Shown in pieces: positions 1 through 9,641 of a DNA stretch of 64,000 nt (the stretch's first letter is position 1; the number at the start of each line of letters is the position of its first letter). The translations under genes were made by a program, and so were the position numbers. The notes beneath the pieces are model-generated. The model was not told the DNA's origin. It worked only from the letters and a program-made list of their open reading frames with translations, and did not search any database. The stretch is from Agrococcus sp. Marseille-P2731 (GTDB lineage: Bacteria; Actinomycetota; Actinomycetes; Actinomycetales; Microbacteriaceae): the NCBI RefSeq assembly GCF_900117395.1, contig NZ_FPEG01000002.1, positions 558,001 through 622,000 on the forward strand, in the 5' to 3' direction.

Positions 1-230
1 CATCGCTGTCGCCGCTGACGTTCACGGCTGAGGCGCGGACGGTCGTGGGCTCCTACCTCGGTTCCGCGGTGCCCTCGCGGGACATCCCGCGCTACGAGCA
101 GCTGTGGCGCGAGGGCAGGCTGCCGGTGGAGTCGCTCGTGACGGCCGAGATCGGGCTCGAAGGGCTCAACGAGGCGCTCGACACGCTGGCCGAGGGCCGC
201 GCGATCCGGCAGGTCGTGCGCTTCAGCTGA
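1..230 (+). CDS. Zinc-type alcohol dehydrogenase family protein, C-terminal end (5' truncated)
   Basis: The reading frame is open from the window edge and ends at a TGA at 228-230. The visible 75 residues carry GSYLGSAVPSRDIPRY, followed by an ending in which a helix leads to GRAIRQVVRF. This matches the C-terminal cofactor-domain tail of zinc-dependent medium-chain alcohol dehydrogenases. The zinc ligands and Rossmann motif lie outside the window, so substrate and catalytic competence cannot be judged. It converges with the lipoprotein gene and overlaps its stop region by 8 nt. Confidence 0.8.
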   Translation, partial: SLSPLTFTAEARTVVGSYLGSAVPSRDIPRYEQLWREGRLPVESLVTAEIGLEGLNEALDTLAEGRAIRQVVRFS

Positions 231-663
231 GCCCGTCGCCCTCGCCGTCATCGCCGACGCCGTCGCACACGAGGTTCCAGCCCGGCACGATGGCCTCGAC
301 GTCCTCCGGCGGCACTGCCGCCAGCTCGACCGACGGCACGGCCTGCGGGTAGCCGCACAGGCCGACGACGACCCACTGCGCGAACTCCGGTCCTGGGGCG
401 CCGTCGATGACGGACTGCGCCGAGCCGACGCCCGCGGCCACGCGCGCATCGATCATGCCGATCGTGCCCTCCGGCGCGAGCGCGAGCGCCTCACCCACGG
501 TGAGCTCACCCACGGCGCCGCCGTTCGCGGCGAAGACCGCGTCGATCTGCTGCTGCTCGAGCGGCAGCGGGCCGGGCGGGGCTGGGGTGCAGCCGACCAG
601 CACCGCGGCGGCGAGAGCCGCGGACAGCATCGCTGCGTGCGTGCGGCGCAGTGCGCGTGCCAT
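223..663 (-). CDS. Small secreted lipoprotein, function unknown
   Basis: Encodes 146 aa. A basic N-terminus (ARALRR) and a hydrophobic stretch lead to the lipobox LVGC, with the lipidated cysteine at residue 25. The mature part starts TPAPPGPLPLEQQ and has two further cysteines. I chose ATG 663 because AGGAGG lies just upstream at about 668-673 and it gives a clean signal peptide; longer in-frame starts add arginine-rich sequence typical of a non-coding frame. I do not recognise a domain. It is probably anchored to the outer face of the membrane. Confidence 0.75.
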   Translation of the reverse strand: MARALRRTHAAMLSAALAAAVLVGCTPAPPGPLPLEQQQIDAVFAANGGAVGELTVGEALALAPEGTIGMIDARVAAGVGSAQSVIDGAPGPEFAQWVVVGLCGYPQAVPSVELAAVPPEDVEAIVPGWNLVCDGVGDDGEGDGLS

Positions 664-749
664 GTCGCCTCCTCGCGAGCAGATCACCCGCTCCGCACTG
701 TGCGACACCTCAGCGCTCGCCGCTGGACGAGCCCCGGGCGGAGCGACGC

Positions 750-851
750 CTAGCGGCGGGGGTGGCCGCCGCGGCCGCGGCGCTCGGCGATGCGTCGGCT
801 GATGAAGCCGACGACGGCGGTCGCGATCGTCATGATGAGCCATCTGCGCAT
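750..851 (-). CDS. 33-aa single-pass membrane miniprotein, hypothetical
   Basis: A short ORF beginning MRRWLIMTIATAVVGF and ending in an arginine-rich tail. A GAGGAGAGG stretch lies at suitable spacing upstream of ATG 851. The hydrophobic segment at about residues 4-18 followed by a basic tail suggests an inner-membrane miniprotein with a cytoplasmic C-terminus. It lies 86 nt upstream of the lipoprotein gene in the same orientation and could share its transcript. Function unknown; the call rests on the ribosome site and amino-acid pattern only. Confidence 0.5.
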   Translation of the reverse strand: MRRWLIMTIATAVVGFISRRIAERRGRGGHPRR

Positions 852-920
852 GGTGGTTCCCTCTCCTCGGTGATCAGCCCATCCTGGTGCGCGCACCTGG
901 ATGTCCGGTCCGCGAGGGGC

Positions 921-2012
921 TCAGGCGAAGGCGCCGAAGCGACGCAGCGGCACTCGCAGCTCGTCCGGGGTGAGCGAGCCGTGCTGACCGAGCATGCCCC
1001 TGGCGGGGTCGGACTCGTCGAAGTAGATCGCGCGCCGACCCCTGGCCGCGATGAACACGTCACCGATCCGCGGCGCGACCTCCGGGTGCACGGTGCCGAG
1101 CCAGCCCGCCTCCACCACGTCCTGCTGCGTGGCGACCCACGCCGCGTCCCCCAGCCATGCCCGCCAAGCGTGCGCCACGTCATCCGCCGTCGCACCGTCG
1201 GCCAGGTGCAGCTGCAGGCAGCGGGGCTCGCCCGCGACGTGCGCGATGCCGCCGTGGAGCTCTGAGGGCACGATGAGGTGCCCGGATGCGTCGACGTCGA
1301 CCATCCCGTGGTCTGCGGTGACGACGAGACCGGTACCGCGAGGGAGCGCGGCGACGAGCTCGCGTACGTGGGCGTCGAGCTGCTCGAGCGCGCCGACCCA
1401 GCGGTCGCTCTGCCAGCCGTGCTCGTGGCCGAGGCGGTCGAGCTCTGGCACGTAGAGGTAGACGAGGGCGCGCTCGCGCGCGGCCCGCTCGGCGAGCGCG
1501 AAGCGGTCGGCAATGGTGCGGCCGCCGCGATACTCCGCGCCGCGCAGCACGGCGTGCGTGAAGCCGCTCGTCGCGTGCTTCGGCTCCGAGATCACGATCG
1601 ACGGCTGCTGCGGCTGCTGCTCGAAGAGGGTGGGCATGCGCTGCCAGAGCGCGGGATCCATCGACCCACCCCAGTCGCGCAGCTGGTTGCGCACGCCCTC
1701 CCCCGGCACGAGCGCGTCGTAGCCGACGAGGCCGTGCTCCCCCGCGAGCGCGCCCGTGGTGAGGCTCGCGAGAGCCACCGCGGTCGTGGAGGGGAAGCCC
1801 GCGTCGAACGAGCCTCCGCCGGCGGTCGAGAGCGTGCGCGCGTGGCCGGCTCGCTGGCCGAGCTGCGCGGCACCGAGTCCGTCGACGAGCAGCACGACGG
1901 CGCCCGTCACGGTCGGCAGCCCCAGAGGGTTCTGCTCGCCGCGCATCGCGAGCGACGAGCTCCGCAGAACGTCGGCAAGGCTCCGGGATCCTGGCGCCCT
2001 GGTCGGTAGCAT
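921..2012 (-). CDS. Alkaline phosphatase family protein (type I phosphodiesterase / nucleotide pyrophosphatase)
   Basis: Encodes 363 aa of the alkaline-phosphatase superfamily with no clear signal peptide. Visible are the first metal-binding aspartate in VVLLVDGLG (D44), the [15 protein letters not shown] segment carrying the nucleophilic threonine (T76 or T77), the metal site [12 protein letters not shown] and a C-terminal [15 protein letters not shown]. The family hydrolyses phosphodiester or phosphomonoester bonds with two metal ions; the substrate is unknown. It is divergent from parC with only 11 nt between start codons. There is no Shine-Dalgarno; TAGGCT lies 6 nt before the ATG, so the mRNA is probably leaderless. 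Confidence 0.85.
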   Translation of the reverse strand: MLPTRAPGSRSLADVLRSSSLAMRGEQNPLGLPTVTGAVVLLVDGLGAAQLGQRAGHARTLSTAGGGSFDAGFPSTTAVALASLTTGALAGEHGLVGYDALVPGEGVRNQLRDWGGSMDPALWQRMPTLFEQQPQQPSIVISEPKHATSGFTHAVLRGAEYRGGRTIADRFALAERAARERALVYLYVPELDRLGHEHGWQSDRWVGALEQLDAHVRELVAALPRGTGLVVTADHGMVDVDASGHLIVPSELHGGIAHVAGEPRCLQLHLADGATADDVAHAWRAWLGDAAWVATQQDVVEAGWLGTVHPEVAPRIGDVFIAARGRRAIYFDESDPARGMLGQHGSLTPDELRVPLRRFGAFA

Positions 2013-2018
2013 TCCGTC

Positions 2019-2024
2019 AGCCTA
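2019..2024 (-). promoter_or_regulatory. -10 element TAGGCT for the phosphatase gene, leaderless
   Basis: TAGGCT on the minus strand, followed by 6 nt and then ATG 2012, predicts transcription starting at the start codon. The hexamer includes the first base of the parC start codon (2024). Confidence 0.6.
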
Positions 2025-4498
2025 TGACTGCCACACCCGCCTCCGACGCCGCTGAGCGCATCGACGACATCGACGTCGCTGCCGAGATGCAGGATTCGTT
2101 CCTCGAGTACGCGTACTCCGTCATCTACGCTCGCGCGCTGCCCGACGCCCGCGACGGGCTGAAGCCCGTGCAGCGCCGCATCCTCTTCCAGATGTCGGAG
2201 ATGGGGCTGCGCCCCGAGAAGGGGCACGTCAAGAGCGCCCGCGTCGTGGGCGACGTGATGGGCAAGCTGCACCCGCACGGCGACACCGCGATCTACGACG
2301 CGCTCGTGCGCCTCGCGCAGCCGTTCAGCCTGCGCCTGCCGCTCATCGACGGGCACGGTAACTTCGGCTCGCTCGACGACGGGCCCGCAGCTGCCCGCTA
2401 CACCGAGGCGCGGCTCGCAGCCGCGGGCCTCTCGCTCACCGAGGGCCTCGACGAGGACGTCGTCGACTTCGTGCCCAACTACGACAACTCGTACCAGCAG
2501 CCCGACGTGCTGCCGGCCTCCTACCCCAACCTGCTCGTCAACGGCGCGAGCGGCATCGCGGTGGGCATGGCGACGAACATGGCGCCGCACAACCTCGTCG
2601 AGGTCGTGCAGGCGGCCAAGCACCTGCTCGCGCACCCGAGCGCATCCACCACCGACCTCATGCGGCACGTGCCCGGGCCCGACCTGCCGGGCGGCGGCGT
2701 GATCGTCGGGCTCGACGGCATCCGGGATGCCTACGAGTCAGGCCGCGGGGCGTTCCGCACCCGGGCGCGCACCTCGATCGAGCGCCAGGGCCGCAAGACC
2801 CAGATCGTCGTCACCGAGCTGCCCTATCAGGTGGGCCCCGAGCGGCTGATCGAGAAGATCAAGGACGGCGTCGTCGCGAAGAAGCTGCAGGGCCTCTCGG
2901 ACGTGCAGGACTTCACCGACCGCAAGCACGGCCTGCGGCTCGTGATCGGCATCAAGACGGGCTTCGACCCCGAGGCCGTGCTGGAGCAGCTCTACCGCTT
3001 CACACCGCTCGAGGATGGCTTCTCGATCAACAACGTGGCGCTCGTCGAGGGACGCCCGCAGACGCTCGGCCTCAAGGCGCTGCTGCAGGTCTACCTCGAC
3101 CACCGCGTCTCCGTCGTGCGCCGACGCAGCGAGTACCGCCTCGCGCGCAAGCGCGATCGTCTGCACCTCGTCGAGGGCCTGCTGATCGCCATCCTCGACA
3201 TCGACGAGGTCATCCAGGTCATCCGCTCCTCCGACGACGGCGAGCAGGCGCGCGGGCGGCTGCAGGGCATCTTCGACCTCTCGGAGGCGCAGGCCGAGTA
3301 CATCCTCGAGCTGCGGCTGCGCAGGCTGACGAAGTTCAGCCGCATCGAGCTGGAGGCCGAGCGCGACGAGCTGAAGGCGCAGATCGCCGAGCTCGAGCGC
3401 ATCCTGGGCTCGGAGGCCGCGCTGCACCTCGTCGTCTCCGAGGAGCTCGACGAGGTCGCCGAGCGGTTCGGCACTCCGCGGCGCACGCTGCTGACGGAGG
3501 CGAACGGCCAGCAGGCGACGAGCGGCCGGGCCTCCGCGGCGAAGCTCGCCGCGAGCCTCGAGATCGCCGACAGCCCGACGCGCGTGCTGCTCTCGGCGAC
3601 GGGCCGCGTCGTGCGCGTCGACGGCGAGGAGCCGATCCCCGTGCCGTCGCGCCGCAGCCGCCACGACGCCATCCGCTCGGTGATCGAGACGACGACGCGC
3701 GGCGCCTTCGGCCTCGTCACCTCCTCGGGCGCCGTGCTGCGCCTCACGCCCGCCGACCTGCCGTCGGTGCCCCCGGCGTCGGTCGGGCTCACCGCCGGGG
3801 TGAAGGTCAAGGACCTCGGTGCGCTCGAGCGCGGCGAGGAGGCGGTCGGCCTCATCGATCTCGCCGCCCCCGCCGAGGGCGAGGCCGTGCCGTGGCTCGT
3901 CGCCACGGCCGGCGGCATCGTCAAGCGCGTGCGGCCGACCGAGCTGCGCGACCGCGACCGCGAGCTCCTCATCTCGCTCAAGGCCGGCGATCGGGTGGTG
4001 GGCATCGCGCCCGCGACCGACGACGCATGGATCGTGCTCGTGACGAGCGACGCGCAGCTGCTGCGATTCTCTGCGAGCGCCGTGAACCCGCAGGGGCCGG
4101 GCGCCAGCGGCATGAAGGGCATCGGGCTCAAGGGGGATGCGACGGTGCGGTTCGCGGGCGCGGTGGACGAGGGCGCTGAGGTCGTCACGGTCACCGAGGC
4201 GGCGGAGACGCTCGCGGGTCTCGACGAGCCGCGCGTGAAGGTCTCCGACCTGTCGGAGTTCCCGGCCAAGGGCCGCGGCACGGGCGGCGTGCAGGCGCAC
4301 CGGCTGCTGAAGGGCGAGGTCGGGCTGTCGCTCGCGTGGGCCGGGCCCGTGCCGCTCGCCGTCGGCAGCGACGGCTCGCAGCGCCAGCTGCCGCCGGGCG
4401 GCTCACCGCGCGCAGGCTCGGGCCTCGCCATCGACGGCGCGATCGGTGCGATCGGCTCGCGCCTCGGCTCGCCGCCCGCGCCGTCGCTCGCGGAGTGA
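2024..4498 (+). CDS. parC: DNA topoisomerase IV subunit A (GyrA/ParC family)
   Basis: Encodes 824 aa. The breakage-reunion core is clear: [16 protein letters not shown], the quinolone-determining stretch [11 protein letters not shown] (T88 and D92 align with E. coli GyrA S83 and D87) and AARYTEAR with catalytic Tyr126. A coiled-coil follows, then beta-pinwheel repeats in the C-terminal third. I see no canonical GyrA box (QRRGGKG type), only a degenerate [11 protein letters not shown], so ParC is favoured over GyrA. Its partner parE is convergent downstream rather than co-directional. No ribosome site precedes ATG 2024. A possible -10, TAGCAT (2007-2012), would leave a leader of only about 5 nt. 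Confidence 0.9.
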   Translation: MTATPASDAAERIDDIDVAAEMQDSFLEYAYSVIYARALPDARDGLKPVQRRILFQMSEMGLRPEKGHVKSARVVGDVMGKLHPHGDTAIYDALVRLAQPFSLRLPLIDGHGNFGSLDDGPAAARYTEARLAAAGLSLTEGLDEDVVDFVPNYDNSYQQPDVLPASYPNLLVNGASGIAVGMATNMAPHNLVEVVQAAKHLLAHPSASTTDLMRHVPGPDLPGGGVIVGLDGIRDAYESGRGAFRTRARTSIERQGRKTQIVVTELPYQVGPERLIEKIKDGVVAKKLQGLSDVQDFTDRKHGLRLVIGIKTGFDPEAVLEQLYRFTPLEDGFSINNVALVEGRPQTLGLKALLQVYLDHRVSVVRRRSEYRLARKRDRLHLVEGLLIAILDIDEVIQVIRSSDDGEQARGRLQGIFDLSEAQAEYILELRLRRLTKFSRIELEAERDELKAQIAELERILGSEAALHLVVSEELDEVAERFGTPRRTLLTEANGQQATSGRASAAKLAASLEIADSPTRVLLSATGRVVRVDGEEPIPVPSRRSRHDAIRSVIETTTRGAFGLVTSSGAVLRLTPADLPSVPPASVGLTAGVKVKDLGALERGEEAVGLIDLAAPAEGEAVPWLVATAGGIVKRVRPTELRDRDRELLISLKAGDRVVGIAPATDDAWIVLVTSDAQLLRFSASAVNPQGPGASGMKGIGLKGDATVRFAGAVDEGAEVVTVTEAAETLAGLDEPRVKVSDLSEFPAKGRGTGGVQAHRLLKGEVGLSLAWAGPVPLAVGSDGSQRQLPPGGSPRAGSGLAIDGAIGAIGSRLGSPPAPSLAE

Positions 4499-4633
4499 CC
4501 GGGCGCCGCACAACTGCGGCTTCGAGGGCAGCCGCGGGCCTGGGCGCCATGACGGCCACAGGCCGAGCAGCACGCCGACGCGCCACGACGACCGCCAACC
4601 GGCCACTCCGCCTGCCGAGCGAATGGTCCGGTC

Positions 4634-4664
4634 GCGTGACCGCCTCACCGGTTGAGCGTCACGC
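4634..4664. terminator. Candidate bidirectional terminator between parC and parE
   Basis: A 7-bp stem (GCGTGAC with GTCACGC) encloses a second short stem (CTCA with TGAG) with a small internal bulge. There is no U-tract, so termination strength is uncertain. It lies in the 198-nt convergent gap, which otherwise holds only a 6-bp hairpin at 4505-4520. Confidence 0.35.
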
Positions 4665-4696
4665 CCGGGCGAGCTTCGCCGGCCAGCGGCGCCGAC

Positions 4697-6790
4697 TCAG
4701 GCGTCGATGCGGTCGCGATCGATCTGGCTCGAGACGATGAGGTCGCGGCGGGGCGCCACCTCGTTGCCCATCAGCAGCTCGAAGACCTCGCTCGCGCGCT
4801 CGGCATCGCTGATGGTCACGCGTCGCAGCGTCCGGCGCGAGCGATCCATCGTCGTCTCCGCCAGCTGGTCGGCATCCATCTCGCCCAGGCCCTTGTAGCG
4901 CTGCGGCGGCTCGTGCCAGGTCTTGCCCGCCTTCTTCAGGCGCGCGAGCGTGCGGTGCAGCTCAGCGTCGGAGTAGGTGTACACCGCCTCGTCGGGCTTG
5001 CCGCGATGCTTGACGAGCACCCGGTGCAGCGGCGGAACGGCCGCGAACACGCGACCCTCGTCGATGAGCGGCCGCATGTAGCGGTGGATGAGCGTCAGCA
5101 GCAGGGTGCGGATGTGCGCACCGTCGACGTCGGCGTCCGACAGCATGATGACCTTGCCGTAGCGCGCCTGGCTGAGGTCGAACGAGCGGCCGGAGCCCGC
5201 CCCGATCGACTGGATGATCGCCGCGCACTCGGCGTTGCCGAGCATGTCGCCGATCGACGCCTTCTGCACGTTCAGGATCTTGCCGCGGATCGGCAGGATC
5301 GCCTGGAACTCGCTGTCGCGCGCGGGCTTGGCGGTGCCGAGCGCGCTGTCGCCCTCGACGATGAAGAGCTCGGTCTGCGCGACGTCGTTCGAGCGGCAGT
5401 CCACGAGCTTGACCGGCAGCGACGAGGACTCGAGGGCGCTCTTGCGACGCGCCGTCTCCTTGAGCGAGCGCGCCGAGATGCGCGCCTTCATCTCGCTCAC
5501 GACCTTCTCGAGCAGCTGTCCCGCCTGCGCCTTCTCGTCGCGCTTCGACGAGGTGAGGATCGCGGCGAGCTCGCGCTGCACGACCTGCGCGACGATCTGG
5601 CGCACGGCGGGGGTGCCGAGCACCTCCTTGGTCTGGCCCTCGAACTGCGGCTCCGGCAGCCGCACCGTCACGACCGCGGTGAGCCCGGCGAGCGCGTCGT
5701 CCTTCTCGATCCGGTCGTTGCCGGCCTTCAGCTTGCGGGCGTTCGCCGCGACCTGGTCGCGGATCAGCTTCAGCAGCGACTGCTCGAAGCCGGCCAGGTG
5801 CGAGCCGCCCTTCGGCGTCGAGATGATGTTCACGAAGCTCTGCACGACCGTGTCGTAGCCGGTGCCCCAGCGCAGCGCGATGTCGACCTCGCAGGTGCGC
5901 TCGACGTCGCGGGTGACCATGTGCCCGGTCGCCTCGTCGAGCACCGGGATCGTCTCCTGGAAGTCGCCCTCGCCGGTCAGCCGCCACGTGGCGGTCAGCG
6001 CGGGGTCGGGCGCCAGGTACTCGGCGAACTCGCTGATGCCGCCGTCGTAGCGGAAGTCGTGCACGACCGGCTCGTCACCGCGCTCGTCGATGATCTGGAT
6101 GCCGAGCCCCGGCACCAGGAAGGCCGTCTGCCGGGCGCGGCGCGCGAGCTCCTCCCCGAGGAACTCAGCGCCCTTCGTGAACACCTGCGGGTCGGCCCAG
6201 TAGCGCACGCGGGTGCCGGTGACCGCCTTCGCGACCCTGCCGACCTTGCGCAGCCTCGACGCATCCGTGAACGGGACGAAGGTGGCATCGGGCGAGGGCT
6301 CGCCCTCATCGAGGAACTCGCCCGGCTCGCCGCGGTGGAAGGACATCGCCCAGGTCGCGCCCTCGCGGTCGACCTCGACGTCGAGGCGGGCAGAGAGGGC
6401 GTTGACGACGGATGCGCCGACGCCGTGGAGTCCGCCGGAGGACTTGTAGGCGCCCCCGCCGAACTTGCCCCCGGCGTGCAGCTTGGTGAAGATGACCTCG
6501 ACGCCGGTGAGGCCGGTGCGCGGCTCGACGTCGATCGGCAGGCCGCGCGCGCGGTCCCGCACCTCGACGGAGCCGTCGGCATGCAGCACCACCGTGATCT
6601 CGGTGCCGTGTCCGCCGAGGGCCTCATCGACCGAGTTGTCGATGATCTCCCACAGGCAGTGCATCAGGCCGCGCGAGTCGGTCGATCCGATGTACATGCC
6701 GGGGCGCTTGCGCACGGCCTCGAGACCCTCGAGCACGGTCAGGTGCCGTGCCGAGTAGTCGGATCCAGCGTTCGCCAACCGATCCCCCAT
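4697..6790 (-). CDS. parE: DNA topoisomerase IV subunit B (GyrB/ParE family ATPase)
   Basis: Encodes 697 aa in the usual order: GHKL ATPase domain (EIIDNSVDEALGGHG; GLHGVGASVVNALS), transducer, Toprim domain (FIVEGDSALGTAK; MLSDADVDGAHIRTLLL) and C-terminal tail (RYKGLGEMD). It supplies ATP hydrolysis to ParC for decatenation of daughter chromosomes. In other actinobacteria parE lies near the principal sigma gene, as here. The start is uncertain: AGGAG abuts ATG 6790 without a gap, while a TTG four codons later has GGGGGA at better spacing. Confidence 0.9.
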   Translation of the reverse strand: MGDRLANAGSDYSARHLTVLEGLEAVRKRPGMYIGSTDSRGLMHCLWEIIDNSVDEALGGHGTEITVVLHADGSVEVRDRARGLPIDVEPRTGLTGVEVIFTKLHAGGKFGGGAYKSSGGLHGVGASVVNALSARLDVEVDREGATWAMSFHRGEPGEFLDEGEPSPDATFVPFTDASRLRKVGRVAKAVTGTRVRYWADPQVFTKGAEFLGEELARRARQTAFLVPGLGIQIIDERGDEPVVHDFRYDGGISEFAEYLAPDPALTATWRLTGEGDFQETIPVLDEATGHMVTRDVERTCEVDIALRWGTGYDTVVQSFVNIISTPKGGSHLAGFEQSLLKLIRDQVAANARKLKAGNDRIEKDDALAGLTAVVTVRLPEPQFEGQTKEVLGTPAVRQIVAQVVQRELAAILTSSKRDEKAQAGQLLEKVVSEMKARISARSLKETARRKSALESSSLPVKLVDCRSNDVAQTELFIVEGDSALGTAKPARDSEFQAILPIRGKILNVQKASIGDMLGNAECAAIIQSIGAGSGRSFDLSQARYGKVIMLSDADVDGAHIRTLLLTLIHRYMRPLIDEGRVFAAVPPLHRVLVKHRGKPDEAVYTYSDAELHRTLARLKKAGKTWHEPPQRYKGLGEMDADQLAETTMDRSRRTLRRVTISDAERASEVFELLMGNEVAPRRDLIVSSQIDRDRIDA

Positions 6791-6987
6791 CTCCTGCGTC
6801 GAAGGCGCTCGAGCAGCGACGATGTCGGTGCGAGCGCGCCTGCCAGCCTATGGCCGACCGCGCCCGCGCCGGCGCAGGCCACGCGGCTCGTCCGGCGTTG
6901 CGCCGCTGGCGAACCGCGGGCGGAATCACCGGGTTCTGTCACCCAGACATGCGACGATGGATGCAACGCAAGAGTGAGGAGGGCAAC

Positions 6988-7209
6988 GTGAACGACATCC
7001 AGACCACGACGCTCGAAGTCGATGAGGCGACGGCACCGCTGGGCGGCCTCGACCGCTGCGACAGCTGCGGAGCGCAGGCGTACGTGCGCGCGACGATGGA
7101 GAGCGGCACGCTGCTCTTCTGCGCGCACCACGCCGCGAAGCACCGCGAGGCCCTCCAGCCGCTCGCCAAGGTGTGGCACGACGAGTCCGAGAAGCTCAAC
7201 GAGCGCTGA
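6988..7209 (+). CDS. DUF7455-type small zinc-binding protein
   Basis: Encodes 73 aa. The core LDRCDSCGAQAYVRA, then LLFCAHHAAKH, gives a Cys-x2-Cys plus Cys-x2-His set that should bind one zinc ion. I chose GTG 6988 because GGAGGG lies about 6 nt upstream and the family normally starts with a short acidic tail before LDRCD; longer in-frame starts have no ribosome site. Its function is not established. It is divergent from parE across 197 nt and ends before a strong hairpin. Confidence 0.8.
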   Translation: MNDIQTTTLEVDEATAPLGGLDRCDSCGAQAYVRATMESGTLLFCAHHAAKHREALQPLAKVWHDESEKLNER

Positions 7210-7226
7210 CCCGTCGATCGCACAGT

Positions 7227-7261
7227 GAAGCGGCCCGCCCCCATCCGGGGCGGGCCGCTTC
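7227..7261. terminator. Strong bidirectional terminator
   Basis: A perfect 15-bp GC-rich stem (7227-7241 with 7247-7261) and a 5-nt loop lie between the convergent DUF7455 gene and the ABC ATPase gene. It can serve both. Confidence 0.85.
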
Positions 7262-7297
7262 CTCGTCGGCCCGGCGGCCGGCTCTCGCGGGCCGCGG

Positions 7298-8062
7298 CTA
7301 GCGCCCGAACGGGCCCTGCAGCCGCTGCAGGAAGCGCTTCGTGCGCTCCTGGCGCGGCGCGCCGAACACCTCATCGGGGGTGCCCCGCTCGACGACCACG
7401 CCCTCGTCGAAGAACGACACCTCATCCGCGACCTCACGAGCGAAGCCGAGCTCGTGCGTGACGACGGCCATCGTCCAGCCCTCGCCCGCCAGCTCGGTCA
7501 TGACCGCCAGCACCTCGCCGACGAGCTCGGGATCGAGCGAGGACGTCGGCTCGTCGAACAGCAGCATCGAGGGCTGCAGCGCGAGCGCGCGCACGATGCC
7601 GACGCGCTGCTGCTGGCCCCCGGAGAGCGACGAGGGGAAGGCATCCGCCTTCTTGCGCAGCCCGACGCGCTCCAGCAGCGCGAGCGCGTCGGCCCTCGCC
7701 TCGTCGCGGTCGCGGCCCTGCACCCGGATGGGACCGATCGTGACGTTGCCCAGCACCGTCAGGTGCGGGAACAGGTGGTGCTGCTGGAAGACCATGGCGG
7801 ATGCGCGGTGCAGCGCCGCTCGCTCGCGGCGGGTGCGCGGCTTCGACAGGTCGAGCTCGACCTCTCCGATCCGGAGCGTGCCGGCCTCAGGCGACTCGAG
7901 GCCGTTGAGCGACCGGAGCACCGTCGTCTTGCCGGAGCCGGACGGGCCGATGAGCGCGTGCACCGTGCCCGGCGCGATGTCCAGGTCGACGCCGCGCAGC
8001 ACGTGGTTGTCGCCGAACGACTTGTGCAGCCCGCGGGCCGAGAGGAGCAGGTCAGACGGCAT
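7298..8062 (-). CDS. Polar amino acid ABC transporter ATP-binding protein
   Basis: Encodes 254 aa with a complete ABC cassette: Walker A GPSGSGKTT, signature LSGGQQQR, Walker B MLLFDEPTSSLD, and the switch histidine in VVTHELGFA. I chose ATG 8062 (MPSDLLLSARGLHKSF), which fits the family start and overlaps the upstream permease gene by 11 nt, suggesting translational coupling. It powers uptake through the permease 8052-8708 with the lipoprotein 8768-9601. The set resembles cystine importers of the TcyABC type, but substrate is inferred from similarity only. Confidence 0.9.
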   Translation of the reverse strand: MPSDLLLSARGLHKSFGDNHVLRGVDLDIAPGTVHALIGPSGSGKTTVLRSLNGLESPEAGTLRIGEVELDLSKPRTRRERAALHRASAMVFQQHHLFPHLTVLGNVTIGPIRVQGRDRDEARADALALLERVGLRKKADAFPSSLSGGQQQRVGIVRALALQPSMLLFDEPTSSLDPELVGEVLAVMTELAGEGWTMAVVTHELGFAREVADEVSFFDEGVVVERGTPDEVFGAPRQERTKRFLQRLQGPFGR

Positions 8063-8708
8063 AGCGATCCAGCTTCTGCTCGAGGCGGTCCTGGCCGGCG
8101 GCGAGCGCCAGGCAGATGAACCAGTAGACGACCGCCGCCACGATGTAGATGGTGAGGAACTCACCGCTCGGGGCGGCGATGCGCTGCGCGACGCGGAAGA
8201 GCTCGGTCATCGTGATGACGGAGGCGAGCGACGTGTCCTTCACGAGCGAGATGAGCGTGTTCGACAGCGGCGGCACCGACACCCGGGCGGCCTGCGGCAG
8301 CACGATGCGCCACAGCGACTGGCCGCGCGACATGCCGATCATCGAGGCCGCCTCCCACTGCCCTCGCGGGATCGACAGGATCGCGGCGCGGATGATCTCG
8401 GCCGCGTAGCCCCCGACGTTCATCGACAGGGCGATGATGGCGCTCGGCCACGGGTCGAGCGTGATGCCGATCTGCGGCATGCCGTAGAAGATGACGAACA
8501 GCTGGACGAGCAGCGGCGTGCCACGGATCGCCGAGATGTAGGCCCTCGCGATGCCGGAGAGCCACGCGATGCCGGAGATGCGCGCGAGCGCGAGCCCGAT
8601 CGCGATGAGCAGGCCGAGCACGAACGACGCTGCCGCGAGCGGGATCGTCCCGGCCACCGCTCCGAGCGCGATCGGCCCGATCGACTCGAGGATCAGCTGC
8701 CAGTTCAC
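8052..8708 (-). CDS. Amino acid ABC transporter permease (HisM/TcyB type)
   Basis: Encodes 218 aa with about five transmembrane segments. It carries the polar amino-acid permease signature AYISAIRGTPLLVQLFVIFYG and the EAA loop EAASMIGMSRGQSLWRIVLP that docks the ATPase. It is the middle gene of the operon binding protein - permease - ATPase, and overlaps the ATPase start. Only one permease gene is present, so the channel is probably a homodimer. Confidence 0.9.
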   Translation of the reverse strand: MNWQLILESIGPIALGAVAGTIPLAAASFVLGLLIAIGLALARISGIAWLSGIARAYISAIRGTPLLVQLFVIFYGMPQIGITLDPWPSAIIALSMNVGGYAAEIIRAAILSIPRGQWEAASMIGMSRGQSLWRIVLPQAARVSVPPLSNTLISLVKDTSLASVITMTELFRVAQRIAAPSGEFLTIYIVAAVVYWFICLALAAGQDRLEQKLDRYAV

Positions 8709-8767
8709 GCGGCGAGCCTACGCGGCCGCGCCGGGAGCCGCGGCCGCCGCCACGGTGCGGGCGAGCG

Positions 8768-9601
8768 TCACGGCTGCGAGACGTCCTCGCCGAAGTAGCG
8801 CTCCGAGATCTCTGCGAGCGTGCCGTCCTCGGCGAGCGCGACGAGCGCCTCGTCGACCGCGGTCACGAGCGAGTCGCTGCCGGCGCGGAAGGCGAGCGCG
8901 TTCTCGCTCGTCTCCTCGGTCTCGGCGACGTCGACGAGACCCGTCTCCCCACCCTGCGACTGCACGTAGTCGAGGTAGGTGAGGCGGTCGTTGATCGTCG
9001 CGTCGACGCGGCCGGAGCGCAGCAGCTCTGCAGCCTGCGCGAAGCCCTCGACCTCCTCGACGTCGGCCCCCGCCTCGGTCGCGATCGTCGCCCAGTTGCT
9101 CGTGAGCGACTGCGCGCTCGTGCGGCCTTCCAGATCCTCGAACGACGCGATGTCGCTGCCTTCGGCCACGATCAGCACGCCCGGCGAGTAGGTGTAGGGC
9201 GCGCTGAAGACGTAGCGCTCGAGGCGCTGCGGCGTGATGGAGACCTGGTTCGCGATGACGTCGACGCGACCCGCGTCGAGCGCGGCGAAGATCGCATCCC
9301 ACTGCGTCTCGACGAACTCGACCTTGACGCCGAGCTCCCCGGCGACCGCGGTGATGATCTCGACGTCATAGCCGGTGAGCTCACCGGCCCCGCCCTCGTG
9401 GAAGGAGAACGGCGAGTAGGTGCCCTCGGTGCCGACGACGAGCACGCCCGCCTCCTGCACCTGCTCGATCGACAGTCCCGTCGATGCCGTCTCCTCGGCG
9501 CCGGGCTCGCCGCCGGTCGAGCACCCGACGAGGGCCACGGATGCGGCGGCGAGCGCGGCGATCGGTGCCAGTCGGGACAGGGACGTGCGGGGACGAGGCA
9601 T
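8768..9601 (-). CDS. Amino acid ABC transporter substrate-binding lipoprotein (family 3)
   Basis: Encodes 277 aa. The signal peptide ends at the lipobox LVGC with Cys27 as the anchoring residue. The mature protein has the bilobed family-3 fold, with GVLVVGTEGTYSPFSF at the start of lobe 1, the ligand-contacting GYDVEI and the hinge region DVIANQVSITPQR. The pattern resembles cystine-binding proteins, although glutamine or another polar amino acid cannot be excluded. AAGGAG precedes ATG 9601. The promoter lies directly beside the sigA terminator. Confidence 0.88.
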   Translation of the reverse strand: MPRPRTSLSRLAPIAALAAASVALVGCSTGGEPGAEETASTGLSIEQVQEAGVLVVGTEGTYSPFSFHEGGAGELTGYDVEIITAVAGELGVKVEFVETQWDAIFAALDAGRVDVIANQVSITPQRLERYVFSAPYTYSPGVLIVAEGSDIASFEDLEGRTSAQSLTSNWATIATEAGADVEEVEGFAQAAELLRSGRVDATINDRLTYLDYVQSQGGETGLVDVAETEETSENALAFRAGSDSLVTAVDEALVALAEDGTLAEISERYFGEDVSQP

Positions 9602-9629
9602 GAGCGCTCCTTCTCGGGGGTATCAACAC

Positions 9630-9635
9630 ATCCTA
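9630..9635 (-). promoter_or_regulatory. Candidate -10 (TAGGAT) of the ABC transporter operon
   Basis: TAGGAT lies about 30 nt before ATG 9601, leaving a short leader with a ribosome site. Its -35 region would fall on the arm of the sigA terminator; no TTGACA-like box is seen. Confidence 0.45.
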
Positions 9636-9641
9636 GAACGC

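Noticed and set aside
4505..4520. A second terminator after parC
   Set aside because: A 6-bp hairpin with no U-tract; too weak to call next to the longer hairpin at 4634.
2024..6790. The second set gyrA/gyrB at the replication origin
   Set aside because: No dnaA, dnaN or recF nearby, the genes are convergent, and the GyrA box is not seen in the A subunit; topoisomerase IV near sigA is more consistent.
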